Source of the DNA: Sporosarcina sp. ACRSM
GTDB lineage: Bacteria > Bacillota > Bacilli > Bacillales_A > Planococcaceae
Direction: 5' to 3'
Assembly (NCBI RefSeq): GCF_022346545.1
Contig: NZ_JAKRNU010000005.1
Coordinates: forward strand, 186,001 to 250,000
Length of the DNA stretch: 64,000 nucleotides
Part shown: piece by piece, positions 1 to 8,822 of the stretch
Layout of the letters: each line of letters starts with the position of its first letter
How positions within the stretch are numbered: position 1 is the first letter of the stretch
Translations under genes and position numbers: made by a program
The notes under the pieces: model-generated
Database searches by the model: none
The model's input: the letters and a program-made list of their open reading frames with translations, nothing else
What the model was told of the DNA's origin: nothing

Positions 1-51
1 ATCCAAATGGTCTCCAATGAAAACGGAGCCATCTATGGTACAAGAAGGCAT
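1..51 (-). CDS. N-terminal fragment of an unidentified gene running off the window edge
   Basis: An ATG at 51-49 on the minus strand opens a frame of 17 codons that is still open at the window edge. A purine-rich GAAGGG lies about 10 bases upstream. The peptide begins MPSCTIDGSVFIGDH. The short start M-P-x-x followed by a hydrophobic strand and I-G-D is loosely reminiscent of the GerPA/GerPF spore germination family, and gerP genes lie close to sbcC in Bacillus subtilis. That is an inference from very little sequence. The gene is read in the same direction as sbcC but is separated from it by a terminator. Confidence 0.3.
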   Translation of the reverse strand, partial: MPSCTIDGSVFIGDHLD

Positions 52-150
52 GTAACTGAAGCCCTTCATCCTTTTTTCGGAATAATAAAATAATAATTTG
101 TTGACGAAAGATGTCGATCCATCTACTTCCCCATTCCCTTAACCGCAAAA

Positions 151-187
151 GAAAAAACCCGTCTGCATGAATAACATGCAAACGGAT
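151..187 (-). terminator. Rho-independent terminator after sbcC
   Basis: An 11-bp stem with one mismatch (CCGTCTGCATG pairing with CATGCAAACGG, loop AATAA) is followed on the minus strand by a run of six T. It lies directly after the sbcC stop codon. Confidence 0.75.
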
Positions 188-198
188 CCAGTTATGAG

Positions 199-3100
199 TT
201 ATTTGACAACTATCTTCGTTCTACTATGGCCTTCTTTCGATTTCCTCACTTCAAGAATCGCGGGAAGTGCGGCTTTCAATTCCGGGACATGAGAAATGAC
301 ACCGATCATCCGGCCTGATTTCTGCAGTTCTATCAATGTATCAATCGCTTTGTTCAACGATTCCTCATCCAATGACCCGAAACCTTCGTCGATGAACATC
401 GTATCGATCGAGACGGCCCCTTGGAACCCTTGGATGACATCGGCCATACCGAGCGCTAGACAAAGAGATGCATTGAATTTCTCCCCACCCGACAATGTTT
501 TCACATCACGGGTTTGGCCAGTATACGCATCATAGACATCCAACCCTAAACCACTCTGTTTCCCACGTACTTCCTGCCGGTCGCTGCGCATCAATACAAA
601 TTGACCGTTCGACATGTCTTTCAATCGTTCGTTTGCCGATTGGATAATCCGTTCCAAATATTCGATCTGGATATACCGTTCAAATGACAGTTTCAGCCCG
701 TTCTGCCCTCTGACGACATCGTATAGGTCCGTTATTTTCCCATACGCTCGTTCCAGCTCGATCACTTTAGTAGAAGATTGGATAAGCTTCTCTTTCAGAC
801 CCAAAGCTGTTCTTTCATATTGAGAGGAAGCATTGTATGCTTTCAACGCCGCTTCATAGTCCAATTTCAGGTTGTTCATCTCCGCTTCCATGACTTTCAA
901 ATCGACAGGTTCTTTCCCTTTCAGCAACTCCTGTAATTCGGCGACCGTTTCGCGCAACGAATGGTACTGCTGTTTGAAGGCTATGATGCTTTCCTTCAAT
1001 GAAAGACGATCCGCTTCTGTCATTTGCGCTTCACGATATGCGGCTTCTGTCGGGAAATCAGAGTTTCTTAAAGCTTCCTTGAACCTTGCTTCCGCCTGCT
1101 CCTTTTTCCCCGTTACGTCTTCTAGCATTTTTTCCGCATGCATTTTTGCGGATGTAACAGCTGCCAAACGTTCCGCCGCTTCCTCTCGGAGTTTTTGCAC
1201 TCGTTTCCACTCACGTTCAAGCTGGTTCTTCCGACTTTCCATGTCAGCAATCCTCTCCTGCAGGACGGATAGTACACGGACATCCCCCGGAATCGTCTGT
1301 AACGTCGTTTCCAAAACAGCGGCCTTCGTTTGGTAGTCGGATTGCCGTTCAAGCAATGCCCGTTCCAAATCTGTTGTGGCTTGAACAGATTGGGCAGTTA
1401 CCATTTCTTGCTTTTTCGCTTTCTCTTTTAATTCAGCAAGGATTTTTCGCTCTTCCCGTAGCCGAGCCATTTCAATTTCCAGTTTCCGCTTTTGATCATG
1501 CAGTTCATCATTTGGCGCTTCAATGTGTAAACGTTCCATTTCTTTCTTTTTTTCATTCAACAATTGTAAGCAGTTCTCAACATTGATTGTCGAGAGACGA
1601 TACTGTTTTTCAACTTGCGCCAGTTGTTCTTTTTGTTTTTCCAGCTGTTCCTTTGATAAGGCTCCTTCGACTTTTTTATGCGATTTTACGGGATGATGCT
1701 CACTTCCACATACCGGGCACGCTTCTCCTTCACGAAGTGACTCCGCTAGCATTGCCGCTTGGTTGTCAAACCAGCGTTGCTCCGTTGTGTCATAATCCTC
1801 TTTATATTTTCGGTAAAGCATTTCCTTTTCATTTCGCTCTACTTCCAGTACAGCACTCCGCTTTTCCAAGCTGGTGAATTCATCAAGTACTCTGCATTTT
1901 TCTGTAAGTTCAGTCAACCGATCGAGAGCCTCGTCATATGAACCGAGTCTCGCTTCGATCTGCTCCATCTCCGTTATGAATGCTTTCGATTTGACGGTTT
2001 CGTCTTCTGCTTTTTTCTCTGCTACTAGAAGTTGTTGTTCCAATTGTTTTAACTCATGTTTCAACCTTTCAAGATCGGCTTCTTTCGCAGCCAAACCCGA
2101 AACAGCAGGCAGATGATCATAAAGGCGGATTAGGCTTTCCGTCACTTTCTCGCGCTCTCCTTGTTTCCCTTCCTCCACGAGGTAACGATGTTTTGCTGCC
2201 TCCATCTGTTCAGTCGCCATCTGGAGGGCAACCGTAGCATTTTTTAATTCACCGTCCTTTACAATCATCTCTTTCTGCAACGCAGTAAACTGTCTTTCGA
2301 TTTCTCCGATGGTGACAGCCCGGTCCGCATCCGCCAATTGTTGTTCTTTTCTTTTGACCAGCGGCAATTTCGTCGATAATTCTTGTAGCGCACGTTCTTT
2401 TTCGTGTAATTCAGTTAACCTTTCATTGATCGTCCTGGCGTTATGATAACTTTCTTGCATGTTCATATGTTGTATATAGACATCATCCGTACTTTTTTTA
2501 TCAGCCACTGTCTTCCTTTCATAAAAGGAATGTTCTTCCTCCAAACCGATGACAACTTGCTGTACATTATAATGTTCTTGGTCCAACACTTCGAAAATAG
2601 AAGACTCGCGTTCCGGAAGCAATGATGGAATTTGCCGGATATGCCCTTCGCTCAGTTGCATCTCTTTCGATAACTCCAATTGGGCTTCGTCTTTTTTCGC
2701 TTTCAGCCTATCCACAAGCTCACGGTAGGGCTCCGTTTTGAAAATTTTACGCATGATCGTTTCTTTGTTTTCGGTATCCGATGTGAGGAACTTCCGGAAT
2801 TCCCCTTGCGGCAACATGACGATCTGGCTGAATTGCGCTTGCGTAAAACCGATGAGTTCTTCCACTTTCTTGTTAATTTCGGATACGATTTGCCGATCGA
2901 CACAAGGCACTTCCCCTTCCGCTGTCAATTCATGGAACGTACAACGGGCGGCCGTTTCGGATTTATTGCCCTTTTTTATGTATGGGATTTGCCGCATGAT
3001 GCGATAAGTCCGCTGGTGGATCATAAATGTCAATTCCACCGTCGTTTGAACGGCATCGTCCGCGAAATCACTGCGCATTGCCTTGATATCTGTCCGATCT

Positions 3101-3276
3101 TCACCGCTTGCTTGTCCATACAACGCAAAGCAGATTCCATCGAAAATGGTCGTTTTTCCAGCGCCTGTAGCTCCAGAAATCACAAATAAACGATTCTCTT
3201 TTAACTCCCTAAAATCGATCGTTTCCGTCCCTTTATACGGTCCGAATGCCGTCATTGTCAACTGGATCGGTCTCAT
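199..3276 (-). CDS. sbcC: SbcC, ATPase subunit of the SbcCD nuclease
   Basis: SbcC is the SMC/Rad50-like ATPase that works with the SbcD nuclease to cut hairpins and protein-blocked DNA ends. The 1025-residue product has a Walker A motif GATGAGKTT near residues 35-43. Two long coiled-coil arms flank a zinc hook CPVCG near residue 518. An ABC signature LSGGEKF and a C-terminal Walker B segment with FIDEGFG complete the head. It is somewhat shorter than the B. subtilis homologue. Its start overlaps the sbcD stop by four bases, so the two subunits are translationally coupled. All expected motifs are present and no frameshift is seen. Confidence 0.97.
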   Translation of the reverse strand: MRPIQLTMTAFGPYKGTETIDFRELKENRLFVISGATGAGKTTIFDGICFALYGQASGEDRTDIKAMRSDFADDAVQTTVELTFMIHQRTYRIMRQIPYIKKGNKSETAARCTFHELTAEGEVPCVDRQIVSEINKKVEELIGFTQAQFSQIVMLPQGEFRKFLTSDTENKETIMRKIFKTEPYRELVDRLKAKKDEAQLELSKEMQLSEGHIRQIPSLLPERESSIFEVLDQEHYNVQQVVIGLEEEHSFYERKTVADKKSTDDVYIQHMNMQESYHNARTINERLTELHEKERALQELSTKLPLVKRKEQQLADADRAVTIGEIERQFTALQKEMIVKDGELKNATVALQMATEQMEAAKHRYLVEEGKQGEREKVTESLIRLYDHLPAVSGLAAKEADLERLKHELKQLEQQLLVAEKKAEDETVKSKAFITEMEQIEARLGSYDEALDRLTELTEKCRVLDEFTSLEKRSAVLEVERNEKEMLYRKYKEDYDTTEQRWFDNQAAMLAESLREGEACPVCGSEHHPVKSHKKVEGALSKEQLEKQKEQLAQVEKQYRLSTINVENCLQLLNEKKKEMERLHIEAPNDELHDQKRKLEIEMARLREERKILAELKEKAKKQEMVTAQSVQATTDLERALLERQSDYQTKAAVLETTLQTIPGDVRVLSVLQERIADMESRKNQLEREWKRVQKLREEAAERLAAVTSAKMHAEKMLEDVTGKKEQAEARFKEALRNSDFPTEAAYREAQMTEADRLSLKESIIAFKQQYHSLRETVAELQELLKGKEPVDLKVMEAEMNNLKLDYEAALKAYNASSQYERTALGLKEKLIQSSTKVIELERAYGKITDLYDVVRGQNGLKLSFERYIQIEYLERIIQSANERLKDMSNGQFVLMRSDRQEVRGKQSGLGLDVYDAYTGQTRDVKTLSGGEKFNASLCLALGMADVIQGFQGAVSIDTMFIDEGFGSLDEESLNKAIDTLIELQKSGRMIGVISHVPELKAALPAILEVRKSKEGHSRTKIVVK

Positions 3277-4430
3277 AAGCCAACTCCTCCCTTCTGCATC
3301 ACTTCGTGGAGCACGCCCGCGAATAGCGCTTCCGTCTCTTCATCAGCCGCCTCCCCTTTCACCTCTTCGTAAAACGCTTTGAAAAGAGCGATGTCATCTT
3401 GTTTTTCATGTCTGATTTGCCCTTCACTTTCCTGACGTCCTTTCGGCAGCGCCATCTTCCGCTCGACATGCATGGCATTCGGATAGACCGATCGGATTTT
3501 CTCCATTGGGAATAAAACTGGTGTCTCATCGAGCAATTTGACGAATACATAATCTTCACTGATCGGCTGTAACAGAATTTCTTCCATCGTTCCTTCGACA
3601 GTGCGCATATCATGCAGAGGCTTCAATGCCCGTTTTTCCACACTGACTTGCCCGTCAGTATCCAATTCCACGACCAAAAATCCTTTTTGATGATGTTCTT
3701 CCGAAATGGAATATTTCAACGGTGAGCCCGCAAAACGGATCGTTTCATTCAACACATAATGCGCTTGGTGCAAATGGCCAAGTGCTGTGTAATGAAACGG
3801 TTCAAACAAATGAGCCGAAACATATTCCGCCCCGCCAATCGCCAATGGCCGTTCCGAATCACTCGTATTGGCTTCACTTTCCCCGTGAGGCGTCACAAAT
3901 GCATGGCCGACAAACACATGTCGTGCATGCTTCGCCATGTTTTGCTGGATGACCTCAACCACTTTTTTCATCGCGTCATTATGATTGGCAATTGTCTCGT
4001 CATCTTGGAGGTATTTGACAACGGAAGGGTCTGCAAATGGGACGAGATGAAAATGGACTTCGCCGTGATCATCCGCCAACACAACTGGTTCGATCACTTG
4101 CGTCATCTGCCCTGCAATATGATAGCCGTTCGCACGCATCAATCCGCTGCCGAAATGGAGCCGTCCGGGACTATCATGGTTGCCGCTGACAGCCAGGACA
4201 GGTGTCTCCAATTCAATCGTGATTTTCTCGAGCACGTCATCCAATAGCGCAACCGCTTCTGTCGGAGGAACTGCGCGGTCATACAAATCACCTGCAATGA
4301 CGACTGCATCCGGCCTTTCCTCTTTGATTGCTTCGACGAATTGATCCAATACATGGCGCTGGTCATCGGTCATGTAAACCCCTTGTACCAGCTTGCCTAA
4401 ATGCCAATCCGCTGTATGAAAAAACTTCAA
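3273..4430 (-). CDS. sbcD: SbcD, nuclease subunit of SbcCD
   Basis: This is a calcineurin-like metallophosphoesterase of 385 residues, the Mre11-type exo/endonuclease partner of SbcC. The metal-binding motifs occur in order: DWH at residues 8-10, GDLYD at 47-51, GNHD at 83-86, then GHAF and GHLH further on. The start MKFFHTADWH is the normal family start. It is the first gene of the sbcD-sbcC operon and overlaps sbcC by ATGA. The 90 bases upstream are AT-rich and should hold its promoter, but I could not fix one. Confidence 0.97.
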   Translation of the reverse strand: MKFFHTADWHLGKLVQGVYMTDDQRHVLDQFVEAIKEERPDAVVIAGDLYDRAVPPTEAVALLDDVLEKITIELETPVLAVSGNHDSPGRLHFGSGLMRANGYHIAGQMTQVIEPVVLADDHGEVHFHLVPFADPSVVKYLQDDETIANHNDAMKKVVEVIQQNMAKHARHVFVGHAFVTPHGESEANTSDSERPLAIGGAEYVSAHLFEPFHYTALGHLHQAHYVLNETIRFAGSPLKYSISEEHHQKGFLVVELDTDGQVSVEKRALKPLHDMRTVEGTMEEILLQPISEDYVFVKLLDETPVLFPMEKIRSVYPNAMHVERKMALPKGRQESEGQIRHEKQDDIALFKAFYEEVKGEAADEETEALFAGVLHEVMQKGGVGL

Positions 4431-4523
4431 TGCCCTCTCCCCTTTGCACTTCTTTTCTCCATTTTACAGGACATCAAGCAAAAAAGGAAACATACATTCC
4501 TTTCTGAAATTTCAAAGTAAAGG

Positions 4524-4553
4524 TTGACCTTCCATTACAACTATGCCTATAAT
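4524..4553 (+). promoter_or_regulatory. Promoter of the TPP riboswitch operon
   Basis: TTGACC at 4524-4529 and TATAAT at 4548-4553 are separated by 18 bases and lie just ahead of the riboswitch. They resemble a sigma-A promoter. Confidence 0.75.
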
Positions 4554-4579
4554 GGGGGCGAATCCAATTACATACGTTC

Positions 4580-4668
4580 CACCGCTAGGGGTGCTCGAAC
4601 AGAGCTGAGAGAGGCGTTGCCTTAACCCTTATAACTTGAACTGGTTAATACCAGCGTAAGGAAGAGGT
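4580..4668 (+). promoter_or_regulatory. TPP riboswitch (THI element)
   Basis: The segment holds the conserved THI-box blocks in order: GGGGTGCT, then GCTGAGAGAGG, then ACCCTT, AACTTGAACTGG, TTAATACCAGCG and TAAGGAAG. These form the thiamine pyrophosphate aptamer of thiamine biosynthesis and transport operons. A strong terminator follows at 4720-4752, so the likely mode is transcription termination when TPP binds. The regulated operon is tenA-thiZ-thiX-thiY, but its first start codon is almost 600 bases downstream because a repeat mosaic lies in between. Confidence 0.95.
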
Positions 4669-4719
4669 GCTGACAATAGATTCTGCCGGTCTGTCTTTCG
4701 GTATGAGCACGCTGTCTAC

Positions 4720-4752
4720 AACCCACTCCTTCTTCAAGGAGTGGGTTTTTTG
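4720..4752 (+). terminator. Expression-platform terminator of the TPP riboswitch
   Basis: The stem ACCCACTCCTT / AAGGAGTGGGT has a short loop and is followed by TTTTTT. It is about 50 bases after the aptamer, the usual place for a TPP-controlled terminator. Confidence 0.88.
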
Positions 4753-4754
4753 CT

Positions 4755-5193
4755 TTATCTTCATTCAGCAGAAGACTCCCACCTCAATAGGTGGCGAGAT
4801 GAATGCGATTTTGTTTCCTGTTCAGCGGGTGTTCAAACGCCCGCTGAACGAAGAATGGATGGCAACCTAAGTTCGCCGCGTCCTGAAGGAAAGTGCCTTA
4901 ATTTCTGCAAAGAACACAGAAATACGGCAAATCGAACCCTTCGCTGTTCGATTGGCAACGGTTGCATGACCTACATCCTGTAGGCCCGCGGATGTCACAG
5001 ATTTTGAAAGGAGTTAATTCTCCAAAAGCGCAGGGCGCCTGCCTAGGGGCGACAGGCATAAGGCGAAGATGCGGCGTGGCGTCTTTTGCCACAGAGCAAC
5101 TTTGACTTATGTCCCAAGCCGCTGGCGCCCGAAGACTAGACGTGAGCCTTGCTCAATTCAAAATCTGGACGCAATCACGCCGAGGCGTGATTG
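4755..5193 (+). repeat. Mosaic repeat, copy 1 (modules A-B-C-D-E)
   Basis: This 440-base stretch between the TPP terminator and tenA has no convincing gene. It shares five blocks with 18950-19203. Module A is at 4755-4853, with stem GTTCAGCGGG/CCCGCTGAAC. B is at 4862-4885 and contains CGCCGCGTCCTG. C is at 4954-4986, with hairpin CCTACA-TCC-TGTAGG. D is at 4988-5014 and contains GATTTTGAAAGGAGT. E is at 5156-5193, with palindrome CAATCACGCC/GGCGTGATTG. Between D and E lies a GC-rich part (5015-5155) that is absent from the other copy. The function is unknown and I do not recognise the family. It could be a non-autonomous mobile element or a structured leader RNA. Confidence 0.85.
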
Positions 5194-5260
5194 ATTTCAA
5201 AAATAATGCGAAAGCGGATGGAATGGATTGGTTTCAATAATTAAAGGGAGTGTTGGAAAA

Positions 5261-5953
5261 ATGAAATTCACTGATCGCTTGCTTGAAAAGACGTTACCAA
5301 TCTGGAGACAGAATCATAGTCATCCATTTGTACAAGGAATTGGCGATGGGACGCTCGATCCGGATAAATTCCGATTTTACATGGTACAAGATTATCTTTA
5401 CTTAATTGATTACTCAAAAGTATTTGCTATCGGAGCCGTCAAGGCGGACGATTTGGAAACAATGGGCAAGTTCGCTTCTCTTCTCGACGGCACATTGAAT
5501 ACAGAGATGGCCCTTCACCGAAGCTACGCGAAGCGATTCGGTATTTCAGAACAAGAACTTGAAACGGCAAAGCCATCTCCTATCGTTCTTGCTTACACTC
5601 ATTACATGTTGCATGTCTGTCAAAATGGCACGACCGCTGAAGTCATTGCGGCACTGCTTCCTTGCGCATGGAGCTATTGGGAGATCGGCAAGGAACTTAA
5701 TGCCATTCCGGGAGCTGCAGAGCATCCGTTATATGGGGATTGGGTGCGCATGTACTCTTCGGAAGAATTTGGGGAACTCGCCGGTTGGTGTATCGAACTG
5801 ATGGACAAAGCGGCGGAAGGCAAACCGGAACATGAATTGCTAAAGCTAGAAGAGATTTTCCTCAATACGACCCGATTTGAATATATGTTCTGGGATATGG
5901 CGAACACCAAACAAATGTGGCCTGGGGCTGAAACCATCAATGTTAGCGTTTGA
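5261..5953 (+). CDS. tenA: TenA, aminopyrimidine aminohydrolase (thiaminase II)
   Basis: TenA hydrolyses aminomethyl-pyrimidine to hydroxymethyl-pyrimidine (HMP), salvaging degraded thiamine in the cytosol. The 230-residue protein carries the residues known for B. subtilis TenA: Asp44, Tyr112, the nucleophile Cys135 in LLPCAWSYW, and a Glu near 207. The ATG at 5261 is preferred over an upstream in-frame GTG at 5228 because GGGAG lies about 10 bases ahead of it. It begins the thiamine salvage operon under TPP control, with thiZ, thiX and thiY following with overlaps. Confidence 0.95.
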   Translation: MKFTDRLLEKTLPIWRQNHSHPFVQGIGDGTLDPDKFRFYMVQDYLYLIDYSKVFAIGAVKADDLETMGKFASLLDGTLNTEMALHRSYAKRFGISEQELETAKPSPIVLAYTHYMLHVCQNGTTAEVIAALLPCAWSYWEIGKELNAIPGAAEHPLYGDWVRMYSSEEFGELAGWCIELMDKAAEGKPEHELLKLEEIFLNTTRFEYMFWDMANTKQMWPGAETINVSV

Positions 5954-6689
5954 CAATGTGACATTCGGTTATGGGGCGAATGACAACATCTTAGATCAAC
6001 TATCTTTCACAGTCCGACCTGGCGAATTCATTTCGATTGTCGGGCGAAGCGGTTCGGGGAAAAGCACGATTTTCCGCCTCGTTACAGGATTGGACGAACC
6101 GTCGACAGGAACCATTGCATTGGATGGCCATCCGAACGGACAGCGCCTTGGCAAAGTCGGTTATATGCCACAACAAGATCTCCTGTTGCCTTGGCGTACT
6201 GTATTGGAAAACGCCTGCTTACCACTTGAAATTGCCGGAACGAAGAAAATGAGTGCCCATGAACAAGTCTTACCGTTATTGCAAGAGTTTGGCCTTGCTG
6301 GAACCGAAAACAACTATCCTGATGAACTATCCGGTGGGATGAAACAGCGTGTCGCTTTTTTACGCGCTGTTCTCTCCGGCAATCCGCTCCTCCTATTGGA
6401 CGAACCTTTTTCTGCGCTTGATGCGATTACAAAGCTGGCGATGCAAGAATGGTTGATCGAACGGTGGGAAAAACGGACGGCTACCGTGCTCTTCATTACA
6501 CATGATGTGGAAGAAGCGCTGTTTTTATCAGACCGGGTTTTTATGCTGCGGAGTAAACCCGTCACATCTTTTGAAGAAATCAAAGTTCCGCTTGGAAGAC
6601 CCCGTTCAAGGAATGATTTACATCGCCCGGAAATTCTTCAATTGAAAGAACAATTGCTGCGTGCATTACGAGAAGAGGTGATGCTATGA
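5940..6689 (+). CDS. thiZ: ThiZ, ATP-binding subunit of the pyrimidine-precursor ABC transporter
   Basis: This is a 249-residue ABC ATPase. Walker A GRSGSGKST is at residues 35-43, the signature is LSGGMKQR, and the Walker B region is LLLLDEPFSALD followed by a THD switch. It belongs to the NitT/TauT/SsuB-like group. The ATG at 5940 overlaps the end of tenA by 14 bases, giving the family-typical start MLAFDNVTFGYG. A longer in-frame start at 5877 lies inside tenA and is unlikely. It should energise ThiX for uptake of formylaminopyrimidine or HMP. Confidence 0.93.
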   Translation: MLAFDNVTFGYGANDNILDQLSFTVRPGEFISIVGRSGSGKSTIFRLVTGLDEPSTGTIALDGHPNGQRLGKVGYMPQQDLLLPWRTVLENACLPLEIAGTKKMSAHEQVLPLLQEFGLAGTENNYPDELSGGMKQRVAFLRAVLSGNPLLLLDEPFSALDAITKLAMQEWLIERWEKRTATVLFITHDVEEALFLSDRVFMLRSKPVTSFEEIKVPLGRPRSRNDLHRPEILQLKEQLLRALREEVML

Positions 6690-7426
6690 GAAACGCTTCA
6701 TCATTACTCATTGTCCTTGCATTCCTCAGCGTGTGGGAAATCGGCGCACGACTGGCTGATCAAGCATTTATCCTACCTTCACCAATTCAAATTGCTATCA
6801 AGCTTTGGGATTTGAAAGAAGTACTGATTATCAATCATTTGCCCGTCACATTACTGACCATCATCATCGGGCTCGCCATCTCAATTGTTTCAGGTACGGC
6901 AATCGCTGTTTGGATGTTTGCCAATCCGTCGGTACGAAAAGCACTCTATCCGATTCTGATCGCCTCGCAAATGATTCCTGTCATTGCATTGGCCCCGATT
7001 TTTGTCCTTTGGTTCGGTTACACAATTTGGAGTAAGGTGGCTGTCGCCGTACTAATCACTTTTTTCCCGATTACTGTCAATACATTTGACGGATTGGCTT
7101 CTGGCAAGAAAGAAACGGAAGAACTGTTATTAACGATGGGCGCAACGAAAAAAGATATCTTTTTGAAGTATTCAATGCCTACCACCCTCCCTCATTTCTT
7201 TTCCGGTTTGAAAGTGGCAGTGACCTTGAGCGTAATCGGCGCGGCCATCGGGGAATGGCTCGGTGCTCAGGCCGGGCTCGGATATTTTAGCCGACGTATG
7301 ATGACGCAGTTCGATGGAGCAGCCGTATTTGCCCCTATTTTCGTTTTGACTGTTGTTGGGATTGTTTTGTTTGTTTGTGTCACTTCTATTGAAAAACGTC
7401 TTGTGAAATGGAGGAATATAAATTGA
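6686..7426 (+). CDS. thiX: ThiX, permease of the pyrimidine-precursor ABC transporter
   Basis: This 246-residue integral membrane protein has about six predicted helices. The cytoplasmic EAA-type loop EELLLTMGATKKDIF is where the ATPase docks. It is the BPD_transp_1 permease of the HMP precursor system. Its start overlaps the thiZ stop (ATGA) and its stop overlaps the thiY TTG start, so the three transporter genes are translationally coupled. Confidence 0.93.
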   Translation: MRNASSLLIVLAFLSVWEIGARLADQAFILPSPIQIAIKLWDLKEVLIINHLPVTLLTIIIGLAISIVSGTAIAVWMFANPSVRKALYPILIASQMIPVIALAPIFVLWFGYTIWSKVAVAVLITFFPITVNTFDGLASGKKETEELLLTMGATKKDIFLKYSMPTTLPHFFSGLKVAVTLSVIGAAIGEWLGAQAGLGYFSRRMMTQFDGAAVFAPIFVLTVVGIVLFVCVTSIEKRLVKWRNIN

Positions 7427-8403
7427 AGAAAATTTCATTATTATTAGCAAGTGCTGTACTTATTCTACTGCTCAGCGCTTGCAATCAAGATGAAACAGAT
7501 ACGGAAAAAGTAAGCATCATGCTCGATTGGTATCCGAATGCCGTACATAGCTTCTTGTATGTCGCACAGGAGAAAGGCTATTTTGAAGAAGAAGGGATCG
7601 AGCTGGATATCCAGTTCCCCGCAAATCCAACCGACCCGATCAATCTTGCCGCTGCTGGAAAAGTGACGATGGGCATCACCTATCAACCTGATGTCATCAT
7701 TGCGAAATCCGAGCAGGATATCGGCGTGAAATCAGTCGGTGTTCTCGTTCGTTCTCCGTTAAACCATATCGCTTTCTTAAAAGAGAGCGGGATAGAAAGA
7801 CCAAAAGATTTGGAAGGAAAAACGATTGGCTATTCTGGAATTCCATTGAATGAAGCAATGCTTGAAACAATAATGGTGGCAGACGACGCTGATTTCAATA
7901 AAGTAAAAATGGTCGATGTCGGATTTGAATTGAATTCTTCATTAATCACAAAGAAAGCGGATGCCGTCATCGGAGCATATATCAATCACGAAGTGCCACT
8001 GCTAGAATATGAAGGATTCCCGACAGGCTATATCGATCCGACAGACTACGGCGTGCCTTCGTTTTACGAACTCGTCGTTGTAACGAGCGATGACACATGG
8101 AAGGAAGAGCAGGAGAACATCGAAGCATTTTGGCGTGCCGCTGGAAAAGCATTTGCCGACATGGAAAAAGATCCTGACGAAGCACTATCCATCTTGCTGA
8201 AACACCAAGACGAAGCCAATTTTCCGCTGATCGAAGAAGTGGAAAAAGAATCGCTTTCCGTTCTCCTTCCGAAAATGACTTCACTAGGTAACTTTGGCGA
8301 ACAGGACGAAGAGACGTGGAAATTGACTGCGGATTGGATGAAGGAAACGGGTTTATTGAAAAAAGAGGCGGATCTTGAGAGGATATTTGTCAATATGGAT
8401 TAA
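7423..8403 (+). CDS. thiY: ThiY, substrate-binding lipoprotein for a thiamine pyrimidine precursor
   Basis: ThiY captures N-formyl-4-amino-5-aminomethyl-2-methylpyrimidine or related pyrimidines outside the membrane. The 326-residue protein has a lipoprotein signal peptide ending LLLSAC with the lipid cysteine at residue 20. An NMT1/THI5-like fold follows (VSIMLDWYPNAVH at the start of the mature part). The TTG at 7423 is chosen because GGAGG sits at the right distance and it overlaps the thiX stop. With TenA, the operon makes a complete import-and-hydrolyse salvage route except for the deformylase. Confidence 0.93.
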   Translation: MKKISLLLASAVLILLLSACNQDETDTEKVSIMLDWYPNAVHSFLYVAQEKGYFEEEGIELDIQFPANPTDPINLAAAGKVTMGITYQPDVIIAKSEQDIGVKSVGVLVRSPLNHIAFLKESGIERPKDLEGKTIGYSGIPLNEAMLETIMVADDADFNKVKMVDVGFELNSSLITKKADAVIGAYINHEVPLLEYEGFPTGYIDPTDYGVPSFYELVVVTSDDTWKEEQENIEAFWRAAGKAFADMEKDPDEALSILLKHQDEANFPLIEEVEKESLSVLLPKMTSLGNFGEQDEETWKLTADWMKETGLLKKEADLERIFVNMD

Positions 8404-8460
8404 TAAAAAATTATTACCGGCTTGAATGGATCTATCACCAAACCGATCCATTTTCCTAAA

Positions 8461-8503
8461 GAGCAGCTCAGCCCCCTATCGTCAAGGGGACCGAGCTGCT
8501 TTT
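8461..8503 (+). terminator. Terminator of the thiamine salvage operon
   Basis: The arms AGCAGCTCAGCCCCCT and AGGGGACCGAGCTGCT form a long, slightly interrupted stem followed by TTTT, 60 bases after thiY. Confidence 0.8.
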
Positions 8504-8507
8504 ATCA

Positions 8508-8822
8508 TTATAAATCAATAATCGTTTTCCTTTTTTTGAGTATTAATATGCTCATTCCCTGAGTAATAAACATGACAAAAATCAATAAAACCATATAATC
8601 CCTATAAATATCCATTGATATTTTATCAAAAAAACGATAATAAATTTCGATTAGTAACCATCCAATAGGAAAAACAATAGATGCATACTGATAAGATTTC
8701 AACAGTATTTTTTTCTCGCGTTCATCTTTAGATTTTTGAGACATCCCGAATTTCAAGGTTATTAAAAAAAATATTAAAAATATAGGAATTAAAAGCATAA
8801 TAAAAGTAGATAATATAGTCAC
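8508..8822 (-). CDS. Small membrane protein of unknown function
   Basis: This 104-residue protein has three hydrophobic segments, at about residues 2-23, 43-62 and 76-95. A charged cytoplasmic stretch KSKDEREKKILLKS lies between the first two. The D-E-R-x-x-x-I pattern before a membrane pair resembles small DUF2178-like membrane proteins, but I cannot name the family. The gene and its upstream region are clearly more AT-rich than the neighbouring thi and mnt operons, which suggests separate ancestry. No partner gene is evident. Confidence 0.65.
   Translation of the reverse strand: MTILSTFIMLLIPIFLIFFLITLKFGMSQKSKDEREKKILLKSYQYASIVFPIGWLLIEIYYRFFDKISMDIYRDYMVLLIFVMFITQGMSILILKKRKTIIDL

Noticed and set aside
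872..1336. Plus-strand ORF of 154 codons opposite sbcC
   Set aside because: Ser/Ala/Phe-rich translation of the antisense of a coiled-coil gene, a typical shadow.
4667..5092. Short ORFs inside the mosaic behind the TPP riboswitch
   Set aside because: Products are low-complexity translations of hairpins, starts lack ribosome sites, and the frames are not kept in copy 2.
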